Made by a program: the position numbers and the translations under genes. A stretch of 64,000 bases of DNA from CAVXFB01 sp963760935 (GTDB lineage: Bacteria; Planctomycetota; Planctomycetia; Pirellulales; Thermoguttaceae): positions 558,001-622,000 of the forward strand of contig CAVXFB010000008.1 in the NCBI GenBank assembly GCA_963760935.1. Direction: 5' to 3'. The notes under the pieces are model-generated. The model was not told where the DNA came from. It saw only the letters and a list, made by a program, of their open reading frames with translations, and did no database searches. This document shows, piece after piece, positions 53,937 to 63,823 of this stretch (position 1 is its first letter; the number at the start of each line of letters is the position of its first letter).

Positions 53937-54239
53937 TTATTCAATCTTTCCCACGCGGTAGCGCAGGTTCTTGATTCCTTCGTCAGGCAAAAGTTGGCCG
54001 AGCTTGGCCAACAGAGCCGCCTTCTGGAATCCCAACTCTTGAACAAGCGTCGAATTGGCTACCACGATTTCCAATGTGCCGCGGCGCACCTGGCCAACGC
54101 GGGTGTAACGGGCGACAAGCGAACCGGCCGCCTCGCGCCACGCATCGTCAAACGCCGCGGCGCTCTGCACCCGCGCATAACCACGCCGCGACATCAGCTC
54201 GGAAAGCACATTGCCGATCGTTTGCGGGCCGCGGGCCAT
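53937..54239 (-). CDS. dciA: DciA-like DUF721 protein
   Basis: 100 residues from the ATG at 54239. The DUF721 pattern is clear: TIGNVLSELMSRRGYARVQSA, DDAWREAAGSLVARYTRVGQVRRGTLEIVVANSTLVQELGFQKAALLAKL (span about 32-81; key residues W, G..VRRGTLEIVV and ELGFQK). DciA loads the replicative helicase in bacteria that lack DnaC or DnaI. It stands between dnaN and gyrB, the canonical place. Confidence 0.88.
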   Translation of the reverse strand: MARGPQTIGNVLSELMSRRGYARVQSAAAFDDAWREAAGSLVARYTRVGQVRRGTLEIVVANSTLVQELGFQKAALLAKLGQLLPDEGIKNLRYRVGKIE

Positions 54240-54264
54240 GATTATCCTTGTCGGTGGTTGATCA

Positions 54265-54285
54265 GGGTGCGTCTCCGACACACCC
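54265..54285. repeat. GGGTGCGTC/GACACACCC palindrome
   Basis: Second copy of the hairpin at 43324-43344, between dnaN and dciA. Confidence 0.5.
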
Positions 54286-54290
54286 TACGA

Positions 54291-55406
54291 TTATTGTTCA
54301 CGTGCCAACGGCATAATGACGTAGGCGTAGCCGTCTTCGGTCGTGCATAAGGCGGCGCTTTCGGCGTCGCGTAATTCCATGGTGAACGACTGCTCCGGGC
54401 TCAGCACCTTGAGGAAATCACTCAGGAAGCGCGGGTCGAGCGTAATTCCCAAGTCAGCGCCGTCGTAGGCGATCGGCAGTTCGACATGAGACTCGCCCAA
54501 CTCGGCGCCGTGGCCGGCCAACACCACCTTGCCGCCGCCGAACGTGAAATCAACACCGCGGCGATCCTCGCTGGTAACGATCTGTGCCTGGCGGACGGCC
54601 GCGTAGAACGGGCCGACGGATAGCTCGACCTTCACCATGCCTTCGCGGCGGGGAAAAACGTCGCGCCACTTCGGGTAGCGCCCCTCGACCAGCCGCGAGT
54701 AGATCGTCGCTCCGCCGCTGCGCACGAGCACATCGTTATCGCGGGCGGCAAGCTGAATGTTCTCCTCGTTGTCGGCCAGGGCCCGCTCGATTAGTTGCAT
54801 GGCCCGGGTAGGAATGATCGTCATGTGATCGTTCGAGACGTGACCGCCCACCGATTGGGCCGGCCCTTCCTGACGGGCCAATCGTCGGCCATCGGTGGCC
54901 ACGGCCGTCAGCCCAGTGGCCGAAAGCTCCAATAACACGCCCCCCAAGGCGTAACGGCTGCTCTCGTTGTCGGTGGCGTAAACGGTCCGCCGAATCACCT
55001 CGCGGAACATCCGAGCCGGCATCTCGTGATACTTCTCCGCCTCGAACGCCAGCACGCTCGGAAACTCGTCCGGATTCTCCGACGGGAGCTGAAACTCGCT
55101 TCGGTCGCCGCGCACGCGAACCTTGTGCCCGTCACTTTCGATACGAAGCTGCTCGTCGGAGCTTTCGCTGAGGATCTTGCCAAAACGGTCGCGAGGCAGA
55201 ACCACGCTACCCGGCGCTTCGACGGAGAACCCCGGCACTTCCACGCGCACTCCGACCTCCAGATCAGTGCCCATGAGGATCGCACTGTCGCTGGTCAGGC
55301 TGAGCTTCACATTCTGGAGGATTGGTTTGGGGCTTCGGGCTGGTGCCACGCTGGCCGCCATTTGGAAGGCGTGGAGGAGCTTTTCTCGTTCGCACGTCGC
55401 TTTCAT
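54291..55406 (-). CDS. dnaN: DNA polymerase III beta sliding clamp
   Basis: 371 residues, full length. Three repeated clamp domains with KATCEREKLLHAFQMA at the start, LPRDRFGKILSE, YALGGVLLEL, AVATDGRRLARQE, IIPTRAMQLIERAL, MVKVELSVGPF and the closing YAYVIMPLAREQ, where the C-terminal MPL(R) is the clamp signature. It follows dnaA by 270 bp, which contains a relatively AT-rich stretch. Confidence 0.97.
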   Translation of the reverse strand: MKATCEREKLLHAFQMAASVAPARSPKPILQNVKLSLTSDSAILMGTDLEVGVRVEVPGFSVEAPGSVVLPRDRFGKILSESSDEQLRIESDGHKVRVRGDRSEFQLPSENPDEFPSVLAFEAEKYHEMPARMFREVIRRTVYATDNESSRYALGGVLLELSATGLTAVATDGRRLARQEGPAQSVGGHVSNDHMTIIPTRAMQLIERALADNEENIQLAARDNDVLVRSGGATIYSRLVEGRYPKWRDVFPRREGMVKVELSVGPFYAAVRQAQIVTSEDRRGVDFTFGGGKVVLAGHGAELGESHVELPIAYDGADLGITLDPRFLSDFLKVLSPEQSFTMELRDAESAALCTTEDGYAYVIMPLAREQ

Positions 55407-55674
55407 GGATTGGTACTACCTTTCTTTGATTTATATTCCAGTAACAGTATTAGTAAGCGGCCTCGAAATGTCAGTGGCCGTCGTGTCGAACTTACTAACC
55501 GCTCACCGCATAATGGTTTAGTCTCTCGCATGGCTATTGAGCGTATGTGGAAAACGCGTTGAGTGCCTGTTGGCCTAAGGTTACTGCTGATGTGGTAGAT
55601 AGGATTTCTTCTTAGCATCATTTCAGTATTGTTGGTAGATGCCACAGGCAGGCAAAGTTGTCAACGTGGCACCT
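55407..55674. other. AT-rich dnaA-dnaN intergenic region, candidate oriC
   Basis: About 270 bp, clearly richer in A and T than the surroundings (e.g. TTTCTTTGATTTATATTCC near 55418-55440). It carries one TTTTCCACA-type DnaA-box variant on the minus strand (55546-55554), and another at 55680-55688 just inside the dnaA end, in opposite orientation. No further strong boxes, so the origin role is only suggested by gene order. Confidence 0.35.
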
Positions 55675-56828
55675 TCACTTTTTCCACAAGTCCTTCTGCA
55701 ATTGTTCGATGGCCGCATGAATCGTAGCGTCGCTCTCGGCCAACTCTTCCGTCTTGCGGCAACTGTGTAGCACGGTCGTGTGGTCGCGGCCGCCGAAGTA
55801 GCGACCGATCTCTTGCAGGCTTGCGCAGCGCCGTGCCGTGCAAGATACACCGCCACGCCACGTGCGTTAACCAGCGCCCGACGCCGCACGGGACTCTTCA
55901 AGTCCGACAGCCGTAGCGAAAAATGCCGCGCCGTTGCTAACGCGATGTCGTGCACGCTCGGTTGTTGTCGACGGTTTCGTTGTGCCAAGTATGTTCGGAC
56001 GGCCGAAACGTCGATTGGCGCCCCGGACGACTCACTCCTGCCGGCCAATTGTGCCAGAGCCCCGGCCAGTTCGGGCACAGTGCCGCTGAGCCCCTCGGCC
56101 AGTGCGTCGGCGACGCGCTGTGGCAGCCGCATCTCCTTCAGTGCCGCCAACTTCCGCAAAACGGCCGAGCGGGCCTCGGGCCCCGGCGGCGCCAACGGAA
56201 TCGCCAGCCCCGCCGTCAGCCGGCTTCGCAGCGATGCCAGCAGGCCGGGCAGCTCATTCGGTGCCGCTGACGCCGTTACCACCACCCAATGCTCTTCCGC
56301 CGACAGGGCATCCAACGTGCGAACGAACTCTTCCTGTGCGTTGAGCTTGCCCGACTTCCGCGTGGCCAACATGCCGAGGTCCTCGAAGACCAGCAGGTTC
56401 GCCGTGCGATACTTCGTGCGGAACTCGTCGACCGCCTGACTCTCGATGGCATCGGCCAACTCGCGGGCAAAATCGACGGCCGTCGTCGTCACCACGCGCT
56501 GCCGCCGGCCCCGCGCCTTCCACACGGCCGCCAATCCGTGGGCTATGTGCGACTTGCCGACGCCGCTGGGACCGTACAACACCAAAGGGCTATAAATTGT
56601 TAAGCGATGCGCGGTAAGGGGCGCGTCCAGTTGCCGATCCGTCTCGTCCGACGAGTCACGGTCCAATTGCGGTTCGGGCGACTCGTCCAACACCGAACGG
56701 ATGGCCACCTCGACCAGCCGGTTTTCGGGTCCGGCCAGGAAATGGCACGCCGGCGCAGAGCGGCCCTCTTCCCGGCCGCTATCCAGCCTTCGCCCCGGCA
56801 GCGGGATGTCAACAACACCGTCCGCCAT
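55675..56828 (-). CDS. dnaA: Chromosomal replication initiator DnaA (frameshifted as read, no domain I)
   Basis: AAA+ initiator. LVLYGPSGVGKSHIAHGL carries Walker A and NLLVFEDLGML Walker B; RSRLTAGLAIPL is the sensor region. The frame then reaches domain IV at VRRRALVNARGVAVYLAR and slips near 55833. In the next frame it continues SLQEIGRYFGGRDHTTVLHSC and ends WKK at 55675. Adding one C (GCTGCGCAAG to GCTGCCGCAAG) restores it. The protein starts directly with HFLAGPENRLVEVAIRS, so the N-terminal helicase-contact domain I is missing. A 35-residue acidic insert precedes the Walker A strand. Both are departures from Escherichia coli DnaA. Confidence 0.93.
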
Positions 56829-57041
56829 ATCGGCTCCGTCCTGTCATCTGCAAAGCGGCATTGTAGCGATTTTTGCCCCGCTTTACGAGGTGGCCCGCGA
56901 ATCTGAGCGACATCGCCATCTACTGTCAGTTGCCCAGGTTGGCTATACTAATGGGTGGCGGGGGGCAAGGACAGTGTGCATCTTCGCAATCGGCGGGAAT
57001 GCGGCCTTGCCGATGCCGATTGGCTGCCACGACTTAAACGG

Positions 57042-57074
57042 GGTGGCATCGATAGCTCGGCTATCGGTGCCACC
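57042..57074. terminator. Hairpin GGTGGCATCGATAGC/GCTATCGGTGCCACC
   Basis: A 15-bp arm stem with three-base loop, 35 bases after the agmatinase stop on the minus strand. No T run follows, so termination would be weak; the sequence is of a type that recurs as a dispersed repeat. Confidence 0.5.
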
Positions 57075-57109
57075 AGTGACCCACTCCAGAGTTCTGCGGC
57101 AACGTGCGG

Positions 57110-58003
57110 CTAGATCGCGTTCTCGCCGCGCCACCAATAGGCCAACACTTTGGCGGCCAAGCGGGCAGCCGTGGGATCGCAGCCGGGTGGTGTGGGCGAG
57201 GGGACGAACTCCACGATGTCCGCCGCGATGAGATCACACTTTGACTGCGTGGCCAGGACACGGATGATTTCGAGCGTCTGCTGCCACGATAATCCGCCGG
57301 GCTGCGGCGTGCCCGTGCTCGGAATGATCGACGGATCGAGCCCGTCGACGTCGATCGTCAGATAGACCTTGCCTTCCAGTCGCCTGAGTCTCGCCAAGAG
57401 TTCAGGCCACTGCTCCTCCAGGCGATGGGCATAATACGTGACGATTCGCGGCCCGGCCGTTGCCGTGGCGAACTCGCTTCGCGTCAAGCTGCGGATGCCG
57501 ATTTGCACGAGGCTGCATCCTTGCTCCCACAGCCGCCGCATGACGGTGCCGTGCGACCATCGCCGCCCGTCGAGTTCGTCGGCCAAATCGGCGTGAGCGT
57601 CGATCTGAACAACTGTGACCTCGGCCGGGTCGTCCACCAGACCCGTGACGACGCCATAGGTCACGCTATGTTCGCCGCCGAGCGCCAGAACGAAGTGGCC
57701 GCGCAGCGGTCGGACATCGTCAAGGATTCGCGTCAAGCACTCTTCGAGCGTGCCCTCGGTGGAAACAGGGGGCAACGTATGAAGTCGCGGCGCATCGGCA
57801 AACTCGACCAGCGTTTCCTCGTCGAAGGTCTCCACTTGCAGGCTGCTCTCGATAATCGCCCGAGGCCCACCCGCCGTGCCGGTCCCATACGAGACCGTTT
57901 TCTCCACCGGCAGTGGGAGCAGCAGCGCGTCGGCGTGTTCGAGTCCAGGGGAAGTCAGCCGGAGGAATTGCTGATCGTTGCCCGACGAACGATGTTCGCT
58001 CAT
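57110..58003 (-). CDS. speB: Agmatinase/arginase-family ureohydrolase
   Basis: 297 residues from the ATG at 58003. Mn ligands: H112 in LGGEHSVTYG, D135, H137 and D139 in IDAHADL, and D218 and D220 in TIDVDGLDPS. A conserved E lies in AADIVEFVPS. GLSWQQTLEIIRVL follows, as in agmatinase-type members. It hydrolyses a guanidino group, most likely of agmatine or a guanidino-polyamine, releasing urea. The ATG overlaps the stop of the deoxyhypusine-synthase-like gene (ATGA), so the two are translationally coupled and should act on linked substrates. Confidence 0.92.
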   Translation of the reverse strand: MSEHRSSGNDQQFLRLTSPGLEHADALLLPLPVEKTVSYGTGTAGGPRAIIESSLQVETFDEETLVEFADAPRLHTLPPVSTEGTLEECLTRILDDVRPLRGHFVLALGGEHSVTYGVVTGLVDDPAEVTVVQIDAHADLADELDGRRWSHGTVMRRLWEQGCSLVQIGIRSLTRSEFATATAGPRIVTYYAHRLEEQWPELLARLRRLEGKVYLTIDVDGLDPSIIPSTGTPQPGGLSWQQTLEIIRVLATQSKCDLIAADIVEFVPSPTPPGCDPTAARLAAKVLAYWWRGENAI

Positions 58004-59084
58004 GGCTGTACCCTGTCCCCTGTTCCCCGTCCCTTCTCTTCGATCAGTGCGCGGACCAACAGCGGCCAGGCGATGGTGGCGTCGCAGTGGACCTCGGCGA
58101 AGCGGCCCCCTTCCTCGCGGCTGACGAACTTGCCCCAGGAAACGCCTTCGGAATAGGTGCAGCCGCTCAGCCCGCCCCAATGGACCGGCTCGGGACAGAT
58201 GCGGACGGCGTAGTGGAATCGCGGCTGGTGCAGCTTAGTGCCGAGCCGCATATTGATCGTGTCGATGAAGGGGCCGACCTGCTGGGCCCAATTGCGCGGC
58301 ACGCCGCCGCCGATGGTGAAGATTCCCAGCCGCTTGGCGGCCAGAATACGGCGCGTGTAGTCGTGCAGGTCAAGAAACGGATTGTACGAGGGGACGTGCG
58401 AGAAGAAGGCGTCGATGTCCGGCACTTCGCCGGTTCCGCTCTCGCGGTGCAAAATATCGCGAGAGATGCCCAGCCCAATCTCCGAATCGGTAAAGGCCGG
58501 CACATAGACGGGCACGTCGCGCAGGAAGGCGGAGCCGAGAATGCTGGGCATTTGCTTCTGGTCGACCAGTCGCCCGCCGATTGCCCGGTTGAGTTCCCAC
58601 GAACACATGGGCGCGAGCGATCCCAATCGGCCACGACGTGCGAGATGAGGTCCTGCCCGCGTTGCAGGTTGGCCTCCATTTCCACCGTATCGTAGACGCG
58701 GTTGTAGCCCCAGCGATAGAGCTGCTGGTCTGGGATCTGTGGATCGTGCCGATAATGGACGCCGCCGGTGGCTTCGGACAGACCGTGGGCCATGATCGCG
58801 CCGGTGCTGACGATGATGTGGGCCAGCGAGCCGTCGATCATCTCGCACAGAACGAGCCCCATCTTGGCCACCGACATGGCCCCGGCCACGGTCACGACGA
58901 TGGTGCAATCCGGGTCGGCGGCCATGGCCGAGAGAACGTCAAAGGCCTCGCCCAGTTCGCGCCCGCCAAAGGCGGTGCGAGCCATCCGCCGCAAAAGATC
59001 GGAAAAACCGCTTACGCCCCGAATGTCGAGGGATTCCAGCGGCTCTAGTCCATCTTCGCGGCCGTCGTGCAGGTCTCGCGTCAT
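58000..59084 (-). CDS. Deoxyhypusine synthase-like polyamine enzyme (frameshifted as read)
   Basis: DHS fold. VTVAGAMSVAKMGLVLCEMI, IIVSTGAIMAHGLSEATGGVHYRH (span 90-113) and VYDTVEMEANLQRGQDLI are in the first frame. WELNRAIGG, SILGSAFLRDVPVYVPAFTDSEIG and GVPRNWAQQVGPFID are in the second. Frames meet near 58613; one extra C in the CCC run makes MCSWELNRAIG continuous with RSRP. Bacteria lack eIF5A, so this family instead makes polyamines (homospermidine or guanidino-polyamines, SpeY-type). The coupled agmatinase supports a guanidino route. Catalytic lysine position could not be fixed from the sequence alone. Confidence 0.85.
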
Positions 59085-59279
59085 GGCATCATTTCAGGTT
59101 ATCCGGCGCGGCCTGTCAAGGGCGTCGGGATTTGCGGGTTTCTACGTCTGGAGTCGATTCCGGCAAATGCGACGAAGTTGGGCAGACGCAGCCTGTGCGG
59201 CGGCTGCGCCCTACGCTTGTAAGGACAATCGAGGCTGGATTACACTACATGAATGCCTCTCGGCAGAATGGGAACACGG

Positions 59280-61205
59280 ATGAGAAGTTGGCGCGGATTG
59301 GCGCGAGTCGTCGTATGCGGCATCTTGCTGGGCCTTTTCGGCTCGCCTGACCGCGTACGCGCGGCCGAATCGCCGCCGAAGAACTACGAAGACGCCCACA
59401 AGCGTGCGATAGTCGCTTGGGAGCGATTGCAGGATCCGGACCTGAAGGCCGGCGTCCGAGAACAGTTCGCGCCGAGGCGCTTCTGAACTTTCGCTTCGCT
59501 CTCGCTCACGCGCCTCGCGACACGAAGACCGAGGAGCTCAACGAAGCCCGCTGCAGCGTTGCGTACTTATTTTGGGCTGCCGGTGAGTACTTTGATGCGG
59601 CGGTGATGGGCGAGTTTCTGGCCCACGCCTACGCCGATCAGCCTGAGGCGCGACAGGGGGCAAAGATCGCCTTGGCCGCCTATGCCAAACTTGCCGCCAC
59701 GGCGACGCCCGGCGACGATCACCAGTTCGAGAATCAGCGGATGATGAATCTAGCTCAGTTCGTCACCCAGCATTGGCCAAAGAGTCCGACTGCGGACGAG
59801 GCGTGGGTGATGCTCGTTCGAAAGGCGGCTGCCGAGCGAGATACCGCCAGGATGGTGGAATATCTCGGAAACCTCTCGGCCGATTCGCCCCGTCGCGGAG
59901 AAACCGAGATATTTGTCGGCCAATCGCTGTGGGCAGCATATCTGGAGGCTGCCCGCTTGCCCGGCGCGAAGCGCCCAAGCAAGGCCGACCTGAGCAAGAT
60001 GCTTTCCGCGGCCGAGACGACGCTACGGAGCGGCGTCGGTCACATGCGAGCCGCCGACGGCGGCGAAGCATCGTATCCGCTGGCTGCTGCCATGTTGTCG
60101 CTTGCGCAGATCGCGTTGGAATCCGACCAACCCGAAAAGGCGCTGGCGTGTCTCGACGATCCGACGATTGGCCCCCACACGCTGCTTAAAGCGAACAACA
60201 AGCTCGTCGAGCGGGGCAACTTCAAGCAAGAGACGCTCAAGGCCGCGCTTCGAGCATACGTGGCGACTCAACAGTTGGACAAAGCCCAAGAGGTGATTGC
60301 CACACTGGCGAAGGCGGGCGGCGGCGCCAATCTCACGCAGGTCTACGTCGGACTGGGCGAGCAATTGGAAGAAGCCTCGAACAAGGCCCGGGCCGAGGGC
60401 AACCAGCACCAAGCAGTCGCTCTGGCGCGGGGCTGGCAAATTTGCTTGGCACACTTGCCGCACGGCCGCCGAAGGAAATCGGCTTTGCCGCAATGGCTTG
60501 GACAGCCGAGAAGTTCGCGGCCCTTGGGGCGGCGTTGGATCACGGCGGTGGCAAGCTTCCCGCCGAGGCGGCCGACGATTACCGCAAGGCAGCCGACGTG
60601 TACCGCGCTATTCTGAAAGCGTGCAAGTCGGACCCGCACTTCGCGCCCAGCCGGCGACTGTCTACACCGTCCAAATCCGCCTGGCCCGCTGCCTCCGTCA
60701 ACTCGGCAAGTTTGGCGAGGCGCTGGACGTGCTAGTGGAACTTCTCACCGAGCAGAACAATCTGCTCGACGCCCAGCGCGAAGCAGCCCAAACATATCAG
60801 GCTTGGGCGGCTGAGAAGCCCGATTATTACCTCATGGCCATTCGCGGTGGGCAGAAGATCGAGGGGACGGACGGCTCGGAAAAATATCTCGTGTGGGGTT
60901 GGGGCGGCATTGCCCGCAAGGTGCAGTTCAACGCATCCTATCGAGATATTTTTCATGAGGCCCGCTACAATTTGGCCCTCTGCCGCGCCAAGTATGCTAT
61001 GACCGAGTCGGGCCAACAGCGGACCAAGCTCCTGGAGCAGGCCGATCGCGATATTTCCGTCGTCTATAAGCTCTATCCGGCAATGGGCGGCAAGCAATGG
61101 TATGACAAGTACGATTCGTTATTGAAAAAGATCCAAAAGCAGCTCGGCGTTGCGGAAGCGGGACTCAAAGGCTTGGAAGACGGGTCGACGAAAAACGTTA
61201 CGTAA
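59280..61205 (+). CDS. Secreted TPR protein of the ExbBD cluster (three frame breaks as read)
   Basis: A signal peptide (WRGLARVVVCGILLGLFGSPDRVRAA) follows the ATG at 59280. Frame changes near 59468, 60440 and 60653 must each be bridged by one base. Two of them fit TTCGCGCC to TTCCGCGCC. The restored protein of about 640 residues is built of TPR-like helical repeats, e.g. PRDTKTEELNEARCSVAYLFW, YPLAAAMLSLAQIALES, TLKAALRAYVATQQLDKAQEV, DYRKAADVYRAILKA and GEALDVLVELLTEQNNLLDAQ. It probably works outside the inner membrane with the following genes. No enzyme motif. Confidence 0.75.
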
Positions 61206-61237
61206 GCAGCACCAGCATCAACATAAGAGAACCCGCC

Positions 61238-62284
61238 ATGGCAATTCGATGGCTAATGCAGACTGCGATCATAACCCTCGCTGTTGGCGGCACATGCCAG
61301 GCCGTGGACGCGGTGAAGACCACAAAGACCACAATCCCGGGCCATATCACGGGTATCAGCGCCACGGCGATCACCCTGGAACAAGGTCAGGCGGGCAGCG
61401 TCTCGAAGAGCGTGCCGGTCAACGAAATTCAAACCGTCTTCTTTGACAGCGAACCGGCCGAATTGAGAATGGCCAAGAATCACGTGCTTGCCGGCCGTTA
61501 CGTCGATGCGCTGACCGCCTTGGAGCGAATCAGGCAGCCAAACAGCCGAGCCGAGATTCAGCAAGACATCGAGTTCTACAAGGCACTGTGCGCCGCCAAG
61601 CTGGCACTGGCTGGCAACGGCAAAATCGCCGATGCGGGACGCTTGATGAAGGCGTTCGCCGACGCCAACGATAGCAGCTATCACTACTTCGAGGCCGCCG
61701 AGATTGTTGGCGATATGCTAGTGGCGATCGGCCAATACGCGCCAGCCGCACAGTACTACGCACGGCTGGAAAAGGCCCCGTGGCCCGATTATCAGATGCG
61801 AGCTGGCGTGGCGACAGGCCGCGCATTGTTGGCCCAGGGAAACGTCATCGCAGCCGAAGCTGCTTTCGACCGTATCCTAGCGATGGAGGCGAAAGACTCG
61901 CTGACCAAGGCCCAACAGACCTTGGCCAAATTGGGCAAGGCTGCGGCGCTGGTCGCTGCGAAGAAGCCCGACGATGCCATCAAGATCGTCGACGACGTTC
62001 TGCAAACGGCCGACCCGGAAGATGCCGCCGTGTTGGCCCGGGCATACAACGTTCTCGGCACGGCCCATCGCCAAGCTGGTCGCACCAAGGACGCCCTGTT
62101 CGCTTTCCTGCACGTGGACTTGCTCTATCCGACCGTGCCCGATGCCCATGCCGAGGCTCTGGCCAACCTGGCAGCGCTCTGGGAGCAGCTTCATAAAGTC
62201 GAACGAGCCAACCAGGCACGCAAGACGCTCGAAGATCAATACAAGGACAGTCCCTGGGCGAAGGAAGCCCGCCGAGAGAATTGA
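61238..62284 (+). CDS. Secreted TPR protein
   Basis: 348 residues with a signal peptide (LMQTAIITLAVGGTCQAVDA). An SH3-like beta part (TTIPGHITGISATAITLEQG, VPVNEIQTVFFDSEPAELR) is followed by TPR repeats (ALTALERIRQPNSRAEIQQDIE, APAAQYYARLEKAPWPDYQ, AAEAAFDRILAMEAKDS, ARAYNVLGTAHRQAGRTKDAL). It sits 33 bases after the first TPR gene and 150 bases before exbB. This SH3-TPR layout with ExbB/ExbD genes recurs in planctomycetes. Confidence 0.85.
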   Translation: MAIRWLMQTAIITLAVGGTCQAVDAVKTTKTTIPGHITGISATAITLEQGQAGSVSKSVPVNEIQTVFFDSEPAELRMAKNHVLAGRYVDALTALERIRQPNSRAEIQQDIEFYKALCAAKLALAGNGKIADAGRLMKAFADANDSSYHYFEAAEIVGDMLVAIGQYAPAAQYYARLEKAPWPDYQMRAGVATGRALLAQGNVIAAEAAFDRILAMEAKDSLTKAQQTLAKLGKAAALVAAKKPDDAIKIVDDVLQTADPEDAAVLARAYNVLGTAHRQAGRTKDALFAFLHVDLLYPTVPDAHAEALANLAALWEQLHKVERANQARKTLEDQYKDSPWAKEARREN

Positions 62285-62430
62285 CGCTTCCGAAAATGCC
62301 GGTTATGCGTGAAGCGATGGCTGCCGGCTCGACACCCGTGGGGTTATGGCCGCCGGAATGCCGAAGTAGAATGGTGGGAACTGCGGGAGTCGCTTCCTGC
62401 AGATGGAATTCAATGCCTTTGGAGGTTTCT

Positions 62431-63297
62431 ATGCGTTACCGTATTCCGCGGCGACGGCTGGTGGCGGTGCTCTGCTCCGTTCTGCTTCTGACGTCCGGGG
62501 CAATGCTTCTGTCGCCGGCCATCCTTGGCCCGTCGTCGGCCTGGGCTGCTGGTGCGGACGAACTGGAGCCATCGAAAGGCCGCGACAAGGCCGCGGACGC
62601 CACGGGCGGCGGCGAATTGAACGCGCCCGACGCCACGGCCAGCGAAGCCCCGGCCAAAGAGAGCTTCCTCGGCTGGCTCTACCATTCGCTCAGGTTGCGA
62701 TACACGGTGATCTTTTTGATCATCACCTTCAATGGCGTGGCGTTGGTCGTCATGGTGGTCGTCGGCTTGCGACGCAACATGATCTGTCCCGACGAGTTGG
62801 CGGCCGACTTCGAGGCTAAACTGAACGAAAAACAGTACCAAGAGGCCTTTGAACTGGCCCGCAACGATCCCTCGCTGCTGGGCAAGGTTCTTTCGGCCGG
62901 GATGTCGAAACTCTCCGACGGCTATGACGCCTCGGTCGAGGCCATGCAGGAGGTCGGCGAAGAAGAGAACATGAAGCTCGAACAGCGCAATGGCTACATC
63001 GCACTGATCGCGCAGATCGGCCCGATGTTTGGCCTGTTGGGCACTGTCGACGGTATGGTCCAGGCGTTTGACGTCATCGCACATAGCAATGTCACGCCCA
63101 AGCCCTCCGAGCTGGCCCAAGGTATCGGCACTGCGCTGGTCACAACGATTGTCGGCCTTTGGATTGCCATTCCCTCGATCGCGTTTTATCACGTCGTGCG
63201 CAATCGCCTCACGCGGCTGATGCTCGAGGTCGCGACCGTCAGCGGCAACCTGATGAAGCGCTTCGCCGGCGTCCAAGGTCCGGCCAAGAAGAGCTAG
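62431..63297 (+). CDS. exbB: MotA/TolQ/ExbB proton-channel protein
   Basis: 288 residues from the ATG at 62431 (GGAGG six bases upstream), with a signal peptide-like N-terminus. The first membrane helix (YTVIFLIITFNGVALVVMVVVGL) precedes the cytoplasmic loop. The conserved core follows: IALIAQIGPMFGLLGTVDGMVQAF and ELAQGIGTALVTTIVGLWIAIPSIAFYHVV, the TM2/TM3 pair with the G.LGTV and TALVTT signatures of ExbB/TolQ. It forms a proton-driven motor with the ExbD proteins that follow. Confidence 0.93.
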   Translation: MRYRIPRRRLVAVLCSVLLLTSGAMLLSPAILGPSSAWAAGADELEPSKGRDKAADATGGGELNAPDATASEAPAKESFLGWLYHSLRLRYTVIFLIITFNGVALVVMVVVGLRRNMICPDELAADFEAKLNEKQYQEAFELARNDPSLLGKVLSAGMSKLSDGYDASVEAMQEVGEEENMKLEQRNGYIALIAQIGPMFGLLGTVDGMVQAFDVIAHSNVTPKPSELAQGIGTALVTTIVGLWIAIPSIAFYHVVRNRLTRLMLEVATVSGNLMKRFAGVQGPAKKS

Positions 63298-63382
63298 GAG
63301 GCGGGCAAAGCATACAGTGATTGCGTGTGGCGAGTCCTTTGTTCCGCAGGGGCACGCCGCATAAAGATTCCGAAGGCCGACC

Positions 63383-63823
63383 ATGCGTTATAAGAGCTAC
63401 CATACATTCGTCAGCGATCCGGACATGACGCCGATGATCGACTGCACCTTTCAGTTGGTGATCTTCTTCCTCCTGACGTTGAACTTTTCCTCCGACGAGC
63501 AGAGCGAGCTGATCCGTCTGCCGACCAGCGAGATCGCCAAGCCGACCGAAGGGGCGATCGAGACGCCAATCACCGTGCAAGTGCTGGCGACCGGCGCCGT
63601 GCTCTTCGGCGGCGATCAGTTGACGCCGGCGGGACTGAAAGGGCCGCTCCAGCGCGAGCGTGAAATGATCAAGAACGTGCTAGGCCGCAACATGAAAAAT
63701 GCTACGGTCATTATTCGCGCCGACCGCGACGTGCCCGCCGGAAAAGTCCAAGAGGTCATCCGCGCCTGCCAAGAGAGCGATTTTGAGAAGTTCGTGCTGC
63801 GCGCTAAGTGGAAACAGCCATGA
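63383..63823 (+). CDS. exbD: ExbD/TolR-family protein 1
   Basis: 146 residues. DMTPMIDCTFQLVIFFLLTLNF is the single TM helix with the conserved proton-carrying Asp (MTPMID) of ExbD/TolR. The periplasmic domain (VQVLATGAVLFGGDQLT, VIIRADRDVPAGKVQEVIRACQES) is complete. Its stop overlaps the next ATG (ATGA), so both ExbD-like proteins are made together. Confidence 0.93.
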   Translation: MRYKSYHTFVSDPDMTPMIDCTFQLVIFFLLTLNFSSDEQSELIRLPTSEIAKPTEGAIETPITVQVLATGAVLFGGDQLTPAGLKGPLQREREMIKNVLGRNMKNATVIIRADRDVPAGKVQEVIRACQESDFEKFVLRAKWKQP

